Numbered from the stretch's first letter, positions 10,705-23,659 are shown. The stretch is 64,000 nt of DNA from Cyrtodaria siliqua (GCA_037043455.1 JAWPHD010002624.1:184328-248327); one strand, 5' to 3'. The notes: generated by a model from the letters alone, not told the origin. Program-made: numbers and translations.

Positions 10705-12324
10705 GATAAATATTGCCTGGTCCCTTACACTAAACATGTATTAAAAACCAGATATTTAATCAAACATTTAACTCACTGTTCAGGTTTCATATTCTTGATA
10801 TATCTTTCACTAAATCAGCGATATAGATGGTACCGACTAACCCAACAAATCAATGGCTTGATATGACGACTACATTGCTATTTTGACATTCTTGTCCGTA
10901 CCGAAGGTCTTTTGGGAACAAATTCGACACTGCTGACATCGAATAGACGTTGTGTTAAACGTATGTTGTTATCAATATAATTTCCGTTAACTGTTATGTA
11001 TTTAAGGGAAATTCTGTCACGTATTCACGCGATGTTACTGGAGAGATTAAGACATCAGAGAGGTCAGACATTGCAATTGACATATCTGCATATTATTTTT
11101 CTGCCTATTGCCATATAGGGCTTCTATATTTTGAATATCACATGTTTAGTAATCAGCTGATATGATTTCATCCCAATATAAATGTGAATACGGTACAATC
11201 TTGTTTCGTAGGTATCTAAATGGTAATTTGTGTACACTTGGAATCAAGCTCGTCGAATATATAATATAAGCACTTCTCAAGTCAAGTGAGAAAGTGTTGA
11301 TTCTTACGGATGGCGGAAGGTATACAGTACTGGTTCTACTCAGGAAAAATGGGTTGATCTACATATATTCGAGAACAATCGACAGTCATATTGGGCCTAA
11401 CATGTGCTGTCCTTTCTAACACCATTCAAACAAACAAATCAAATACATACGCACGAGCCGAGAACTAGATCTTCATATCTATAATGCAGTATATTGTCCC
11501 AGAAAATAAATACACACTATATAACCACTATGATAGGCCCAAAACAGCTTGAATGAAATAGGATGGTGACAAATTACTAGCTGTAGCTAGGATCGGACAA
11601 GGAACTAAATGGGAAACATATTATTTACATATCTCGTCACCATAAAAATTAGCGCTATGGTGAGAAATATAAACCGATATATTTACTCATGCAATTGAAT
11701 ATCGATTTCGAAGCAAATATATAGATAAGGTACTGTTAATTATAGCGTTAACTGTATTGACATTTTAAATTTTGCGACGGTATCTATGTCGTTAACTAAA
11801 CGACTGATATACCCGCAAAATGTCTTTGTTTTTGACAATTTTACTCCCAAACGCATTGAAATAAAACGCAATGACGTCACGGTTTTGACGGTTGAATGTC
11901 ACATGTCTGATTTGCTATTGGTATTAGCTGTGCATTGTTGTATTCTATAATCATGGACCTAAATGTCTTTTTCAATGAATAAACACACATCATATTTACA
12001 TACTCAACACAAATACGTCTATTCTTACGTCTGCCAATAACGATAACAGAAATGTCGAGAACTCAAACTCATTATATTTATAGGCATAACTTCAAACTTT
12101 TCATACTATACCTATGGAAAACGTCTAGGCCCTTGCAACTATTTGCAATTGGATTTGGAAAATCGGTAGCCTGAAAATTGCTATACTTTATCGTAATGTT
12201 TATTGAATAAATATTTACCTTAATATGCCCCGCCTTTGGGCAAAATGTTTTTTATAATTGGTGTTTCCCGTCCGCCTTTCCGTTTGTCAACACTGTATAC
12301 GAAACTCCTTTTACAGTTTCCAAC
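10705..12324. other. Intergenic DNA, no gene seen
   Basis: No coding signal was recognised. A TGACGTCA (CRE-type) octamer lies near 11873. A short 'GTACTGGTTCTACTCAGG' stretch near 11323 resembles the body of the SINE at 23414 and may be a small SINE remnant. Confidence 0.5.
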
Positions 12325-12779
12325 TGATTCATACTAAACTGTACATGATGATTAAGTATAATACTAAACTACGATTACATGAGTATGACTTGATGCGTGG
12401 TATATTGCAGTATATACACATAAATAATTAAATTAACAACCAATTCAAACAAAACATCGTATACATTGAAAGCATGAAGTGGTCATTCACATATTTTCTT
12501 TTCGTTCTGGATGGATTATTATGGACATGCATTATGCTCCTTGAATCTAGTTGTGTTATGACATTTTTATCCTTATAGCCTAAAGCTAGAGTTCCTATGT
12601 TAATTGGTAATAACTCACGAATATTAATGAGTCACGTGTGAAGTAGTTTCAAATTGACGAACATCCAAAAAGTCGGTATATAAGCAGAAATCGATGCGTA
12701 AAATTTCACATTTTTATTTAGCCTCCGTACAGATATCATTGATAAATAAACGACTTTAGAATATGTGATAAAAATAGTT

Positions 12780-12857
12780 GCCAGGAACGGGATTTGAACC
12801 ACAGCGTTGCACTTTTACGTTTTAAAGGAAGTACACTGACCCACTAGGCCGCGCCCA
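12780..12857 (-). mobile_element. tRNA-derived SINE head, remnant
   Basis: On the minus strand, GGCCTAGTGGGTCAGTGTAC resembles a pol III A-box region. GTGGTTCAAATCCCGTTCCT matches a B box (GGTTCRANYCC) about 40 bases downstream. The spacing fits a tRNA-like head but no proper acceptor stem forms. The equivalent in duplication copy 2 (about 22732-22790) has lost the B box by a deletion. Confidence 0.5.
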
Positions 12858-13126
12858 CGGCTATTTATTGGTAAGTTGTAACATTTTTAATATTAAGTAG
12901 GTAGGCATCACGTAATAACTAGCACGCACACAAACTCATCAAGTGCTAAATAACAAGTCCAGATATGATTGTTTAAGGCGAAGTATTAGTTTTATATTGA
13001 TAACATACAATATTACACCAGGCAATGCTAATTTACATCAATTTAATCATTTTCAAAGTAGAATGTCAATTTTCGTTGAAATCGTGAAAATCGAAAAATA
13101 GCAAAACAACTGCATATACCACATGT

Positions 13127-13290
13127 TTACGTTCAGACATGAGAAATCAGAAGGTCGTGTGTTCGAGCCCCGAAAGAGGCTAACTTTGTTTTTCTGTAAA
13201 AATTACTGTTACCTGTGTATAGGTACGATGTGCAGTGGTCGATGTTTATACAGTAACTGATTTCCTGTGCTGTATTTGCCCTTTTAAATA
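13127..13290 (+). mobile_element. tRNA-like/SINE fragment
   Basis: AAGGTCGTGTGTTCGAGCCC is a good B-box and T-arm match. It is followed by a body ('TACCTGTGTATAGGTAC', 'GTGCAGTGGTCGA') shared with duplication copy 2 at 22860-23000. The 128-residue minus-strand ORF over this region is the antisense of the SINE-like sequence and is not called. Confidence 0.45.
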
Positions 13291-13663
13291 CCCAACTTCG
13301 ACATGAGCTGGTAAACATGAAGTTACACATAAGGACACATCTACAAAGAAGAAATCGATTGATATAGAGAATTTGTAACTTTAATGAAAACTTTCCATTT
13401 TCCGAAATAATCATCTTGCATTTTGCGGAAAGTTTATTTAGAAATAACGTAGTTGCATCAGGCTGATTGTTCCTAAGAAGGTTAAATTTAACGCTTAGGA
13501 GTAGTGGATATAATAACATAAATCTATAAATACGGAAACCTCATCGACATGACTTTTATTTAGAACTACACATGCCCACAGTTTGAATAAAGTTATCTTA
13601 TTATTAAGTGGGATTGCAGTTACGAGCAACTATAAATCATCAAAATACGCAGTTTATCAAACA

Positions 13664-13938
13664 TTACGTGGTCCCGCCTTTATTCCATTAAGCGATAGGA
13701 AAGCTTATATTAGCAGGAATTTATAACGGATATTTCAACAATAAAACACGTTTAAAAAACATTGTTTACTGAACAAAATGCGATAACCTTAACATTACCT
13801 ATTACATGTTTTAATTTTACAATATATAAAAAATTTAAGCCGAAATTAAGGTTTTATTTCATACCCTAGCCAACCCCGTTTTCGTTTCTTGGAGAAGGGG
13901 TTGGATGGAGTATGAAAGTTAATACTCGGATCACGTTA
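13664..13938 (+). mobile_element. MITE family M1, copy 2
   Basis: 275 bp from TTACGTGGTCCCGCC to GGATCACGTTA. It is present at the matching position in the second duplication copy (23660-23938), so it inserted before the duplication. Confidence 0.8.
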
Positions 13939-14461
13939 TGGTTTACGTGGTCATCCAACCCCATATTTAGAGCTTATGTGAATGCATTTAAATGTTTATT
14001 CCCTTATTTTCTAGGAGGTACCAAAGCTCCAACAGTAAACCTTAAACTATACTATATGAGGTTTATAATCAACTGTAAATCTACCCTTATATTAGCTTGT
14101 GGGTGTTTCTAAAATACAACTGTTTCATATTAAGAAATGACATTGAATGACAAACATACATCTTTCTCAGCAATTAGATAAAGTCGAACAGAAAATGTAG
14201 CATTCAGGGACCATAGTCAACCAAAACTATGAACAGAAAGTAAGTATAAATAATGACTGTATAAAAGTGAAGAAGTTAGTTTTGGTCCTTGTCGCAGATT
14301 ATTCTTAAATTACATTTATATTTTAAAAGTGGATCAGGGTTACGACAATAAAGTGAACTAAACACGCTTTTCATTAAAAAAGATCAAACTATCCGATTTC
14401 GCCAAAAAGCAACTTAAATCTTGTTTTGTCGTACCCTTAACGGTTTGTTCTCTTATTACCA

Positions 14462-14745
14462 TTACTTGGTCCCGCCTTAATTCCATTAAGCGATGGCAAA
14501 GCTTATATAAGTAGGATTTTATAACGGATATTTCGAGAATAAAACATGTTTAAAACCATACTTTATTGAAAAAAAATGCGATAATATGTTCACAGTTACC
14601 TATTAAATGTTTAATTTTTTACAATATGCAAATATTTATATTTTAAGTCAAAATAAAGGTTTTGTTTCATACCCAACTAACCCCGTTTGCGCTTCTTGGA
14701 GAAGGGATTGGATGGGGTATGAAAGTTGATATTCGGACCACGTAA
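14462..14745 (+). mobile_element. MITE family M1, copy 3
   Basis: 284 bp from TTACTTGGTCCCGCC to GGACCACGTAA, flanked by TA. It lies in the 630-bp stretch of copy 1 that is absent from copy 2, so it either inserted after the duplication or was lost from copy 2 by deletion. Confidence 0.8.
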
Positions 14746-14827
14746 CGCCTGGCTTCTGCAAATCATTGAGTACCTGCTTTGTGGCTTTCTAGGCTATAGT
14801 TTTTTATATTATATATATACATGCTCA

Positions 14828-15115
14828 TTTATGTATTACTTATGTTGCCTATTAATGCTGCCTTGCTTATTAGATAAAATAACATGACGGGGATATCTTT
14901 ATTTACACCGTCCCGTTTTATTGGGATGACGGTAGGTAAAGAGTGAGGCTTGGTGCACCCTAGAACCTGGTTTAAATCCCCAGCGGCCTTTTTTGACATT
15001 GACCGTTCCAAAGCGGTAGCCCTATTGTCATCCCTTTTATGTTTGTGATGAAATATTTTGCCCCCTTTTTCATCTTTTTTATTGTTGTTTGTTTCTGTAC
15101 CGACATACTATCACT
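14828..15115 (+). mobile_element. Retroelement tail R1, plus copy
   Basis: Long R1 copy. The order is TGCCTATTAATGCTGCCTTG, GGGGATATCTTTATTTACAC, ACCCTAGAACCTGGTTTAAA, TGACCGTTCCAAAGCGGTAG, CCCTATTGTCATCCC. The matching copy in duplication unit 2 begins only at 29533. Peptides such as 'KKAAGDLN' in the antisense frame are repeat-derived. Confidence 0.7.
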
Positions 15116-16869
15116 TCCGACTAAGTTAAATGCAAATTGTTGACAATGTTGAAGAATTTGAGCCGAAAGGAATGTCTGACGGTTGGATGGAGGGTCGGAC
15201 GGACGACTGAGGCCAACCATTGCCATTATCCCCTTGCCTTCGTCGAATCACCCCCCAATCAATATTACTTTAAAGTGGAGTGCCGCATAAGCCGATGCTA
15301 TAGGCGTGAACAATGTTCCATAATAAATGACCTCTCATGAACAGACTCAGTAAAACCGAGTATGCTGCTGTCTTCTCTTGTTTATGTTCGCTACTTCCGA
15401 AATAAATAGACTCGAACGTCCATTAACTTATGCTGATACAAAGAAATAAGGATATGTTCTATTTATTATACACTCACAACCAACTGATGCAGAAAAAACA
15501 TAATTCGCCAAAACAATGACGTCAATAACGTCAACAACGTCAACATCGTTATAACGTTATTTTCGGTATTTCACATGTGAAATATAAACAATGAAATTAT
15601 AAGGTTTTATTTAAATCATGAAATCCTCTATTTCACTGGGAAGTATATAATGAAAGTTATTATTGAAAAATTCAACAACAGCAAACGGTTTACACACAAT
15701 GTCTATGTCTACAGTTTTTTTGGAACATAGACCTCCCGCTAAAAGTACATGCGAACATTAAAAGTACATGACACATGGAGTCTACTGCTGATAAGTTAAC
15801 GTTCATAAGCACATGTAAAACAGTGTTGTTAAGAGCATTTTGTTTTATACCTTTTATGTTATTAAACATTATATATATCAATGTTAAGACCTCGGCTTAC
15901 GCTGATAACTTACGCGATCATTAATCAGTGCATAAACGGTGTTAGGAGACTTAACATGTGGCTTATCCAGATACATAACGATATTATCATCCTTCATTAC
16001 CACGTGTCTTATGTATCTGACAGATTAAAAGTCCCATAATTGACAATATTAACGTTTTTCAGCATCACAATTATTAATGTATTGGTAGATTACACATTAC
16101 AGATGCTCCAGCAGAGAGGTGAAGATGCGTTCGTTAGTAGAGATTCGCTAGTGAATTCTGGTCTGAATATTTGTCTTTGATATTATGTTATGTTCCCTTA
16201 TCAGTATGTATGGGTAAGACCATTACAAACTTCCATTACGTTCAAAAGATTAACAGAACCGATATAAACGAAAAGAACCGAACTCACGATGAGATAAATT
16301 TACGTTTTGAAACAAGGGCAACTGAAAAATATTTAGAAGTAGATTAACACATACAAAACGCTCGTCTATGTATATATGCATACGTTATATTTTTTTATTT
16401 ATTTACCGTCAGTGTTACTATAATGTTTTCTCACTGATTTATATCGCGTAAAGATTTATTAATCAAAACATGGCGGGAAAAAATAAAAATAAAACAACAG
16501 CAGAAAGCAAAAAACAAAACAAAACAAAACAAAAACATGCACGTAGAAAACTCATTATAGTGGTTATAGATGCGGAGAGTTGACAAAATATCAATCTAAA
16601 CTATAATAAAATCCTAAAACAAACTCAAACGCATACTAATAAGATCAATGTTCCCCCAAGTAGAATAATCTTCATTCAATGTCGTGTGAATTGTTCTTAT
16701 CTGCATTTCGGATGAGTTTTCGATTAAACATTTTGATCGCTTTTGTCTACTGATCCATGAACTTTCTATATGCAAGGTATGGTTATACAGGATATACACC
16801 TACAGTCAGGCGAACTGTAAATAAATACTGCAAATGGTATCCCTTTGAAGCAACTAACGCAAACAAGAG

Positions 16870-16950
16870 ATAAAAGTAGCAAACACGGTTTTATTGAGTC
16901 TGTTCATGAGAGGTAATGTCGAGTGCAACACCTCTCACGCCTCCTAGCAC
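16870..16950 (+). repeat. Stem-loop module S, copy 1
   Basis: ATTGAGTCTGTTCATGAG is followed by a 7-bp stem: GAGAGGT at 16908-16914 pairs with ACCTCTC at 16930-16936. After it comes ACGCC-n-CTAGCAC. The same module, with compensatory stem changes, is at 33712-33785, 54640-54728, 54877-54958 and 62190-62292. Confidence 0.55.
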
Positions 16951-17129
16951 CTGCTTAAGCGATATTCTACTTCCAAGCCAGACATATTGGGCTTGTAAAT
17001 CAGTTTTAACGGTAACGTTTGATGTTTGTCTCCAATCATGTCTTATCGTGTACTTAATGGTTTGATCTCTTGTTGCTCTGGCCTGTGCCAAGCCACTGAG
17101 TACCTGCTTTTCTGGCTTTCTAGGCTTTT

Positions 17130-17835
17130 TTATGCCCCGAAAGGTGGCAGATTTAGTCGCACTGTCCGTCCGTTCGTACGTTCGTTCGTACGTTAGCTCG
17201 TCTGTACAATTGTGTCCTGGTAATAACTCTGACAATAATGGTCGGATTTTCAAGTTACTTGGCACAATTGCTAACCACAACAAGACTACGTGTCGCGCAT
17301 AAAGTCCAGGTCCGTGGCTCCAAGGTCAATGTCACAATTAGAGGTCAAATGTCAAATCGTGTCCGGTCAATAACTCTGACATTCCTTTACGGATTTTCAA
17401 ATAATTTGACACAGGTGCTCACTACAACAAGACGACGTGTCGCGCACAAAATCCAGGTCCGTGGCTCCAAGGTCAAGGTCACACTTAGAGGTCAATTGTC
17501 AAATTGTGTCCGGTCAATAACTCTGGCATTCCTGGACGGATTTTCAAATATTTGGCACAAGTGCTCACCACAACAAGACGATGCGCAAAAAATCCAGGTT
17601 TGTTGCCCCTAGGTCAAGGTCACACTTAGAGGTCAAAGGTCAAATCGTGTCCGGTCAATAACTTTCGCATTTCTGGACGGATATTCAAATAACTTGGCAC
17701 AAGTGCTCACCACAACCAGAAGGCGTGTCGCTCACAAAATCCATGTAAAAAAAATCCATAATCTCAAGGTCAACGTCACACTTAGAGGTCAAAGGTCACT
17801 TGATGGGCATTTGTCACTTACAATGACATTTCTGG
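17130..17835 (+). repeat. 147-bp tandem array, short version (about 4 units)
   Basis: The unit is about 147 bp: CTCACCACAACAAGACGACG, TGTCGCGCACAAAATCCAGG, 'AAGGTCAAGGTCACACTTAG', 'AGGTCAAAGGTCAAATCGTG', 'TCCGGTCAATAACTCTGGCA'. Unit starts fall near 17271, 17418, 17565 and 17709. Because 147 is 49 codons the plus-strand frame reads through (17238-17612, 124 residues), but no family is recognised. The homologous array in duplication copy 2 (36290-37480) has about eight units. Confidence 0.85.
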
Positions 17836-17884
17836 TTTAAATATGTTTGTATATAATATATGATCATTTTCGAGGTATAGTTGC

Positions 17885-18130
17885 CTATTAATGCTGTCTA
17901 GTTTGTTAGCATGGCGGGGATTGTTTACACTGTAACGTTTTATTATAATGACATAGGGATATAGTGAGGTTTGATCACTATAAACTGGTTTAAGCCTCCA
18001 GCTGCATCTTCACCACTAACCGTTCTAAGACATTAATCCTATAGTGCATCTTTTACTATATGCGATGTCAGAAACATTGCCTCTTATGTATCGTTGTAAT
18101 TGACTTTTGTATCTACTTTTGAAAAAGAAA
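17885..18130 (+). mobile_element. Retroelement tail R1, degenerate
   Basis: Decayed R1: 'CTATTAATGCTGTCTAG', 'GCGGGGATTGTTTACACTG', 'AACTGGTTTAAGCCTCC', 'CACTAACCGTTCTAAGACAT', 'CCTATAGTGCATC'. It is shared with copy 2 at 37525-37735 and so predates the duplication. Confidence 0.55.
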
Positions 18131-18392
18131 GTGAATGTTTGATTAATGCAAAATGAAATCGTACTCTAGTAAGCGTTAATGGCTTTTTCTTTCTAACAAT
18201 GTCTCTAACAGTCTCCTAGAGTTTTTGTTTTGCTTTGGTTCCAATTAATGGATTGTATATAGTATATTTGGTCAACATCGTGTTAGAATGATCGTCAGGC
18301 AGCTGCATTTACACAAACTATACTTCCAATTCCAGTTTGAAATGTTGAGCATGTAGGACAACAGTTGTGTTATTGGAGTACCAGCCATTCGT

Positions 18393-18480
18393 TGTATGTC
18401 TGTCTGCTGCCTGTCTGCTTGCCTGCCTGTCTTCTGCCTGACTGCCTTCTGCCTGTCTGTCTGTATGTCTGTAGCTTTTT
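18393..18480 (+). repeat. (CTGT/CTGC)n microsatellite
   Basis: Imperfect CTGTCTG/CCTGC runs. The homologue in copy 2 is at about 37965-38045 with a different length. Confidence 0.85.
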
Positions 18481-18704
18481 TAATTTATTGTGTTGTTCGT
18501 ATCAACGTCTGCCTCTACTTCCGATTAGATGTACGTCCAAAAAGGTGCAGCTAGACCTATATTCATGAAAATATACATCCATGTATTGGTGGTGGTCATA
18601 TACATTTCGGAATAAGCATTGGTGTTGCTCAACGGGCAATGTCAAACTTAATGGTCTAGCATTGCAAATGTCAGCTTGAAATTCATCATTACACCTATAT
18701 AGAA

Positions 18705-18960
18705 GTAGATATTAATGTCGAACAGGAAATGTAGCAACCAACATCAACCAAAAAACAAAAACACATTAAGTAACACTGACCGTTCCAATGCTGTTGCTCT
18801 ATTGACAACCATTTTGTGTTTGTGACGTCATTTGCCTTTATTCCTTATTAACATTGCCATTTATGTTTGTCGATTAGCGTGTTTTTGGGTTTACTGTGTT
18901 CTTGAAAAACTGCATTTCCTGTTCGACTTGTATACTTATTTTGAACTAGATTGTATGTAA
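18705..18960. mobile_element. Two R1 ends in inverted arrangement
   Basis: 'GTAGATATTAATGTCGAACA' plus GGAAATGTAGC on the left is the inverse of 'GCATTTCCTGTTCGACTTGT' on the right (about 18922). A 'CACTGACCGTTCCAA' core lies between them. It is shared with copy 2 at 38335-38580. Confidence 0.5.
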
Positions 18961-19852
18961 GCAGTGTATGCAGTTGAGTTAAGCCCAACCACGGAAATAT
19001 CGGCAAATTCTAGTCAAATATACAATTGTAAAATCATGACTTTCGTAGTTCTTACGTAGATTGTGATGAAATAAAACAAAGGTGAATGAAAATATTAAAA
19101 TCAAATGTATCAGTTACTCGCATCGCTAAAAGGTGTTGCGTTGTGCAAAAGTAATATCAATAATATTAGGCTGTTTGCCTACAGGCCGAATTTGTTCCAA
19201 GTTTGGAAACATGTATACACCTCTCTTTATGTTGTGCATTGTCATTGACCTTGATATGCTGATTTGATTTAGATTTTGGTAAAATGCGCACCTACGTTGC
19301 AATGTGTTTGAGCGCTGTGGTTTCTATAAAACTATTTCCAAATGTATGCCTACTGACTGCTTATCACAAACGTGTTAAATATACCTACAAGTTGGCGTTA
19401 TTCTTAATTTTCCTTGAGCCACATTTCAGTAAACGTTGCATTGTGTATTGTTTAAGTTGGTCAGACACATTTTGAGTTTGGTGTCAGTAAGTCTACTTTC
19501 AAAGTCACAGTAAAGTTATGAACTTGACATTGAAAGTGACAACATTTCGTCTAAGTTTGGTACATTTTTAGTTTTACACTGAACATGTGTATAAATTGCA
19601 GTAAGTGAAGGTCAAAGGAAATCTAGCATTGAAATGGTTAAATATAGATCTAAGGTGTTGTATCACATAACTGCATTTGCTAGCCGTGTCGAATACTCAT
19701 TTCATATTCTATTATATGTACATTTGTGTAATACAACCTGGAACGATTTTTATTTGTTGGACACACACTGCATTCATTCTGTAACAACACGCACATTTTT
19801 GTTAACTGAAACTATGTTTTGTATCAAAAATGCATCCCGGTCTAATTCATAA

Positions 19853-20017
19853 GGAAATATAAACGATCGGACAGGGAAAGTAGCATTCAAGGAGGGCAGT
19901 CAACCACAAAACACAGAAAGAAACACGCAAACAGACAGACAAGAAGGCAAAAGTAATAATAAATGCAAACGACATCACAAACACAAAAGGGTTGACAATA
20001 GGGCTACCGTCTTGGAA
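19853..20017 (-). mobile_element. R1 insertion with CATAA target duplication
   Basis: The insertion has CATAA at 19848-19852 and 20018-20022. The matching site in copy 2 (about 39465-39475) has a single CATAA and no insert. Read on the minus strand it starts inside the R1 core at TTCCAAGACGGTAGCCC and ends with GATCGTTTATATTTCC. It is a 165-bp, 5'-truncated retrotransposed tail and the clearest evidence here that R1 moves by retrotransposition. Confidence 0.85.
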
Positions 20018-21539
20018 CATAAACCTCCTATTGTCAACAGCTCATACTAAATAATTAACGATATAGAAATTAATTTATTGTATATGGAATCCCTTACCGT
20101 ACTTGGAAACAATTCTTAAAACGTTATAATTTTGGAAAAGCAATTTACTTTCTCTCGATTTGTATATGTCAGATTGAACATCATTCCCTCTTTAATAATT
20201 ATTCTAATTGCAAATATAGCCTTGTTACAATAGCCAATATTGGTTGGAACATCATTCATACACTCTATAAACTATCTGACATGACCCGATTCTGGCATTA
20301 TTGCTTTTATACGTGTATGCAAACAAAATATACAATTAAGGTACACGTTGATATTATTTTCATTAAAGAAAACAAGTTTTGGTTTCTGGTATTCACTTGT
20401 GTTTAAAGAACTGTGGTATTTCCTATTACAAAATACATACAGCTAAACATACTGATTAACATCAAACTCCTTGTGTATTGTATTGTATTATAGTGTATTG
20501 TATTGTTGTTTGCATTGTCTGTTGCCTTGTTTATTGACTATTTGTTCATTTGCTTCAGTTCATGGTACAGTGCGGACCTACAATGCCGTTGCGTTTGGGA
20601 TGCTGTGGTTTCTAATGGACCATTTGTCTCATGTTTCAGTTATATGCACCAGCACGAAACCTACATATACCTTTCTACTGTTACTATTACCTTATATGCA
20701 TCTCAAGATATTATTCAATATTTGCCTCTACATCTCCTAGCATATTTCATGTAATTGGACACTTCAAGCTATTTAGCCGTATGGCCTAATACCTTTAGCA
20801 AATACAATTTTCTTAATACGTTGTTTTGTAAGCAGCTTTAATGTGTAGCTATTGATAGATGTATCATGATTTGACATACTTTTTAACGTTGATGAATATA
20901 TATTATGTAAAACAACTTTAATTAAATAAAAAAATACCATGTCAGTACTGTATTGTTTACTCACAGTTCGAAGTCGATAACTTTGTGATCACCACTCATT
21001 ATATTGTGTGGTGTCAATTAATCTCGCTAATTTGATTTAGTTTGAAGTAAATGCGGACTTAAGATGTCAATGCTTTTGGGTTCTGTGATTTATTATAGGA
21101 CCATCTTTATCCTTTTCAATATAAGGTTATTAGGCAATGGTTAGAAAACAAGGATCGCCGACCTTTTCTGAGTTGTCATGCAGAGCATAATATCTTGATA
21201 ATACAATGTACTGACATCATATGTTCTATATGAAATTTAAGTTGTATCTGTTATATTGCTTTTTATTCATGACGTGTAATGTTACATACAATAAACGCTG
21301 AGATATTTCGTCTTACTTTATGTTATTAGACTGATACTCATATTTTGTCATAAACACTAGAAACGATTTGATATAAATTACGTTTTACAATATGGGTAAC
21401 AGTAGGCTAAAGAAACAAAATAGCTAAAAACTATTTAAGCAAAATATTTTGTTTTCCCTTTTGCAATTATTTGTGTAAATAGTTCAACTTTTGTTTATAT
21501 ACAAAAAACTAGAATATCGACATATCCTTCTATAAAAGG

Positions 21540-21702
21540 ATTGTTTTTCATTTTTTGCGATGTTATCGAAGTATATAACACGTCAATTATGGGTCTCAAA
21601 TTGTATAAAACCGCGTAGCGCAGCGAAACGGTTTTATACAAAATGTGTGACCCATCATTGGCGTGTTATACATCGATAACATCGCAAAAAATGAAAAACA
21701 AT
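21540..21702. mobile_element. Foldback element, full palindrome
   Basis: 163-bp near-perfect palindrome. The outer arms are ATTGTTTTTCATTTTTTGCG and its inverse; the inner arm holds GATGTTATCGA and GTGTTATAC; the centre is AAACCG-CGTAGCGCAGCG-AAACGGTTTT. The copy-2 homologue (41938-42053) lacks the centre. Confidence 0.8.
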
Positions 21703-23413
21703 ACTTAAAATTACAAAATTATATCAATGATAATCTTTACTGAACGTCCATTTTATTTCACATGCCCAAGTAAGCTCTAAATTAAATTAATTTCAGTTGA
21801 ACCGATCAACCAAATAACACATATTCAAATTCTCCACCCAAAGGTATATGCCTAGATCATTACGCTACCTAAAAAAAGATGTTTCTAGTGGCGTAGCTGC
21901 TTTTAGGCGTTGCAGGCCCGGGTTGAAAACCTTTTCCGTGATATGTTCTCATTATTCCCAAAAGTGTCTCCACAAACTCGTCAGAGTGCACCATTTTACT
22001 TCTTATTTTTAGAACAAATCGTGGGGAGCACTCACCCAGAACCCCACCCTCACATAATCATAAATATCGTCACGATTGTAATAGTCCAGGTTTGTTTACA
22101 TCCACTGTTTATTTACTTTCATTCTGTGACGTTAAGGGTTTGACAAAATGACGTCATGTAACGTTTCGTTATTTCATCGTGGCTAGGAATGAAACAGAGT
22201 TAAGAAACTCAGGATTCAAACGAAACTGTACATGATGATTAAGTATAATACTAAACTACGAGTAAATGAGTATTACTTGATGCGTGGTATATTAAAGTAT
22301 ATATACATAACGAATTAAATTAACAACCAATTCAAACAAAACATCATATGTATACAGTGAAGGCATGAAGTGGACATGCACATATTTTTTCTGGATGGAT
22401 TATTGTGGACATGAGTTATGCTCCTTGAATCTATGTACACATAGTTAGTTAAAAGCCTTGTATGCCTACTCCTTCTTTAATCCGCCTGCAGTTTGCTTCC
22501 GATACTAGTTGTGTTATGACATGTCCATCCTTGTAGCTTGGAGCTACACAGTCTCTATTTTAACTGGTATAATAACTCACGAATATGAATGAGTCACGGG
22601 TGAAGTAGATTCAAATCGACGAAGGCCCAAAAGGTCGGTATATAAGCAGAAATCGATGCGTAACATTTCACATTTTTATTTAGCCTCCGTACAGGTATTA
22701 TTGATAAATATACGACTTTAGAATATGTGATTTGAACCATAGCCTTGCACTTTTAAGTTTTAAAGGATGTACGCTGAACCACTAGACCATGGCTATTTAT
22801 TGGTATGTTGTAGTATTTTTAACACTAAATAGGCATTACGTAATAACTAGCGCGTACAAATTTACGTTCAGACATGAGGAACCATTAGGTCGTGTGTTTG
22901 AGCCCCGAAAGAGGCTAACTTTGTTTTTCTGTAAACAAATAATGTTACCTGTGTATAGGTACAATGTGCACTGGTCGAGGTCTATACAGTAAATGATTTC
23001 CTGCGCTATATTTGCTCGCATAAATATCCAACTTTGGCATGAGCTGGTGAACATAAAGTTTCACATAAGGACACACCTACAAAGAAGAAATCGATTGATA
23101 TAGAACATTTTTAACCTTAATGAAAACTATTTTTGTGATGGATAACACCATTTTCCGAAATAATCATCTTGCATTTTGCAGGAAGATTATTTAGAAATAA
23201 CGTAGTTGCATCATGCTGATTGTTCCTGTGCAGGTTCAGTTTAACGCTTAGGAGTAGTGGAGATAATAACATAAGTCTATAAAAGCCTCACGGAAACATC
23301 ATCGACATGACTTTTATTTAGAACTACACATCATGCCCACAGTTTGAATAAAGTTATCTTATCAATGCCTTTTAATAAGTGTAATTGCAGTTATGAGCAA
23401 CTATAAATCATCA

Positions 23414-23632
23414 TTAGTGGAGCGCTGTAGTCTAGTGATAGAGCGTTGGACCCATGATCGAAAAGTAGCGGGTTCGTTCCCCGCCATTGCCATATGCGTT
23501 GTGTCCCTGAGCAAGACACTTTATCTGCATTTGCTTAGTACTGGTTCTACACAGGGAGACATAGAGAGTGAATCAAAAAAGTTCACAGAGCTTTCGTTAC
23601 AATCGATGTAAAATAAATAAGTTTAAACTGAG
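23414..23632 (+). mobile_element. tRNA-derived SINE with TCATCA target duplication
   Basis: 219 bp inserted relative to copy 1 (empty site near 13640). TCATCA flanks it at 23408-23413 and 23633-23638. The head has an A-box-like TAGTCTAGTGATAGAGC and a B-box GGGTTCGTTCCCC at tRNA spacing. The body carries GTGTCCCTGAGCAAGACACT, which resembles the conserved core of V-type SINEs (from memory). A pol III transcript and L1/LINE-type priming are inferred. Confidence 0.85.
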
Positions 23633-23659
23633 TCATCAAAATACGCAGTTTAAATAACT

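Larger units (their letters stand above)
12325..22213 (+). repeat. Segmental duplication, copy 1 (about 9.9 kb)
   Basis: The whole segment recurs in direct orientation from 22223 to 42613, in the same internal order. The start matches at 12336/22223 (AAACTGTACATGATGATTAA). The end matches at 22141-22213/42541-42613 (shared ACGTTTCGTTA and GGAATGAAACAGAGTTAAGAA). Sampled blocks look about 90% or more identical. Copy 1 lacks seven insertions present in copy 2. It has one clear private insertion (19853-20017) and about 630 bp at 14296-14929 that copy 2 lacks. No intact gene lies in the shared backbone. Confidence 0.9.

Noticed and set aside
12780..12857. Functional tRNA gene
   Set aside because: A and B boxes are present but no acceptor or anticodon stem forms; treated as a SINE remnant.
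13133..13519. 128-residue minus-strand ORF
   Set aside because: Antisense of SINE/tRNA-like sequence (contains the usual GARTHDLL-type peptide); its duplicate at 22836-23054 is broken.
16891..17283. 130-residue minus-strand ORF (and the 36153-36485 homologue)
   Set aside because: Spans the stem-loop module and the start of the 147-bp array; no family, not conserved intact in copy 2.
17238..17612. 124-residue ORF with internal repeats
   Set aside because: The 147-bp array is 49 codons long, so the frame stays open by unit length; no domain recognised.
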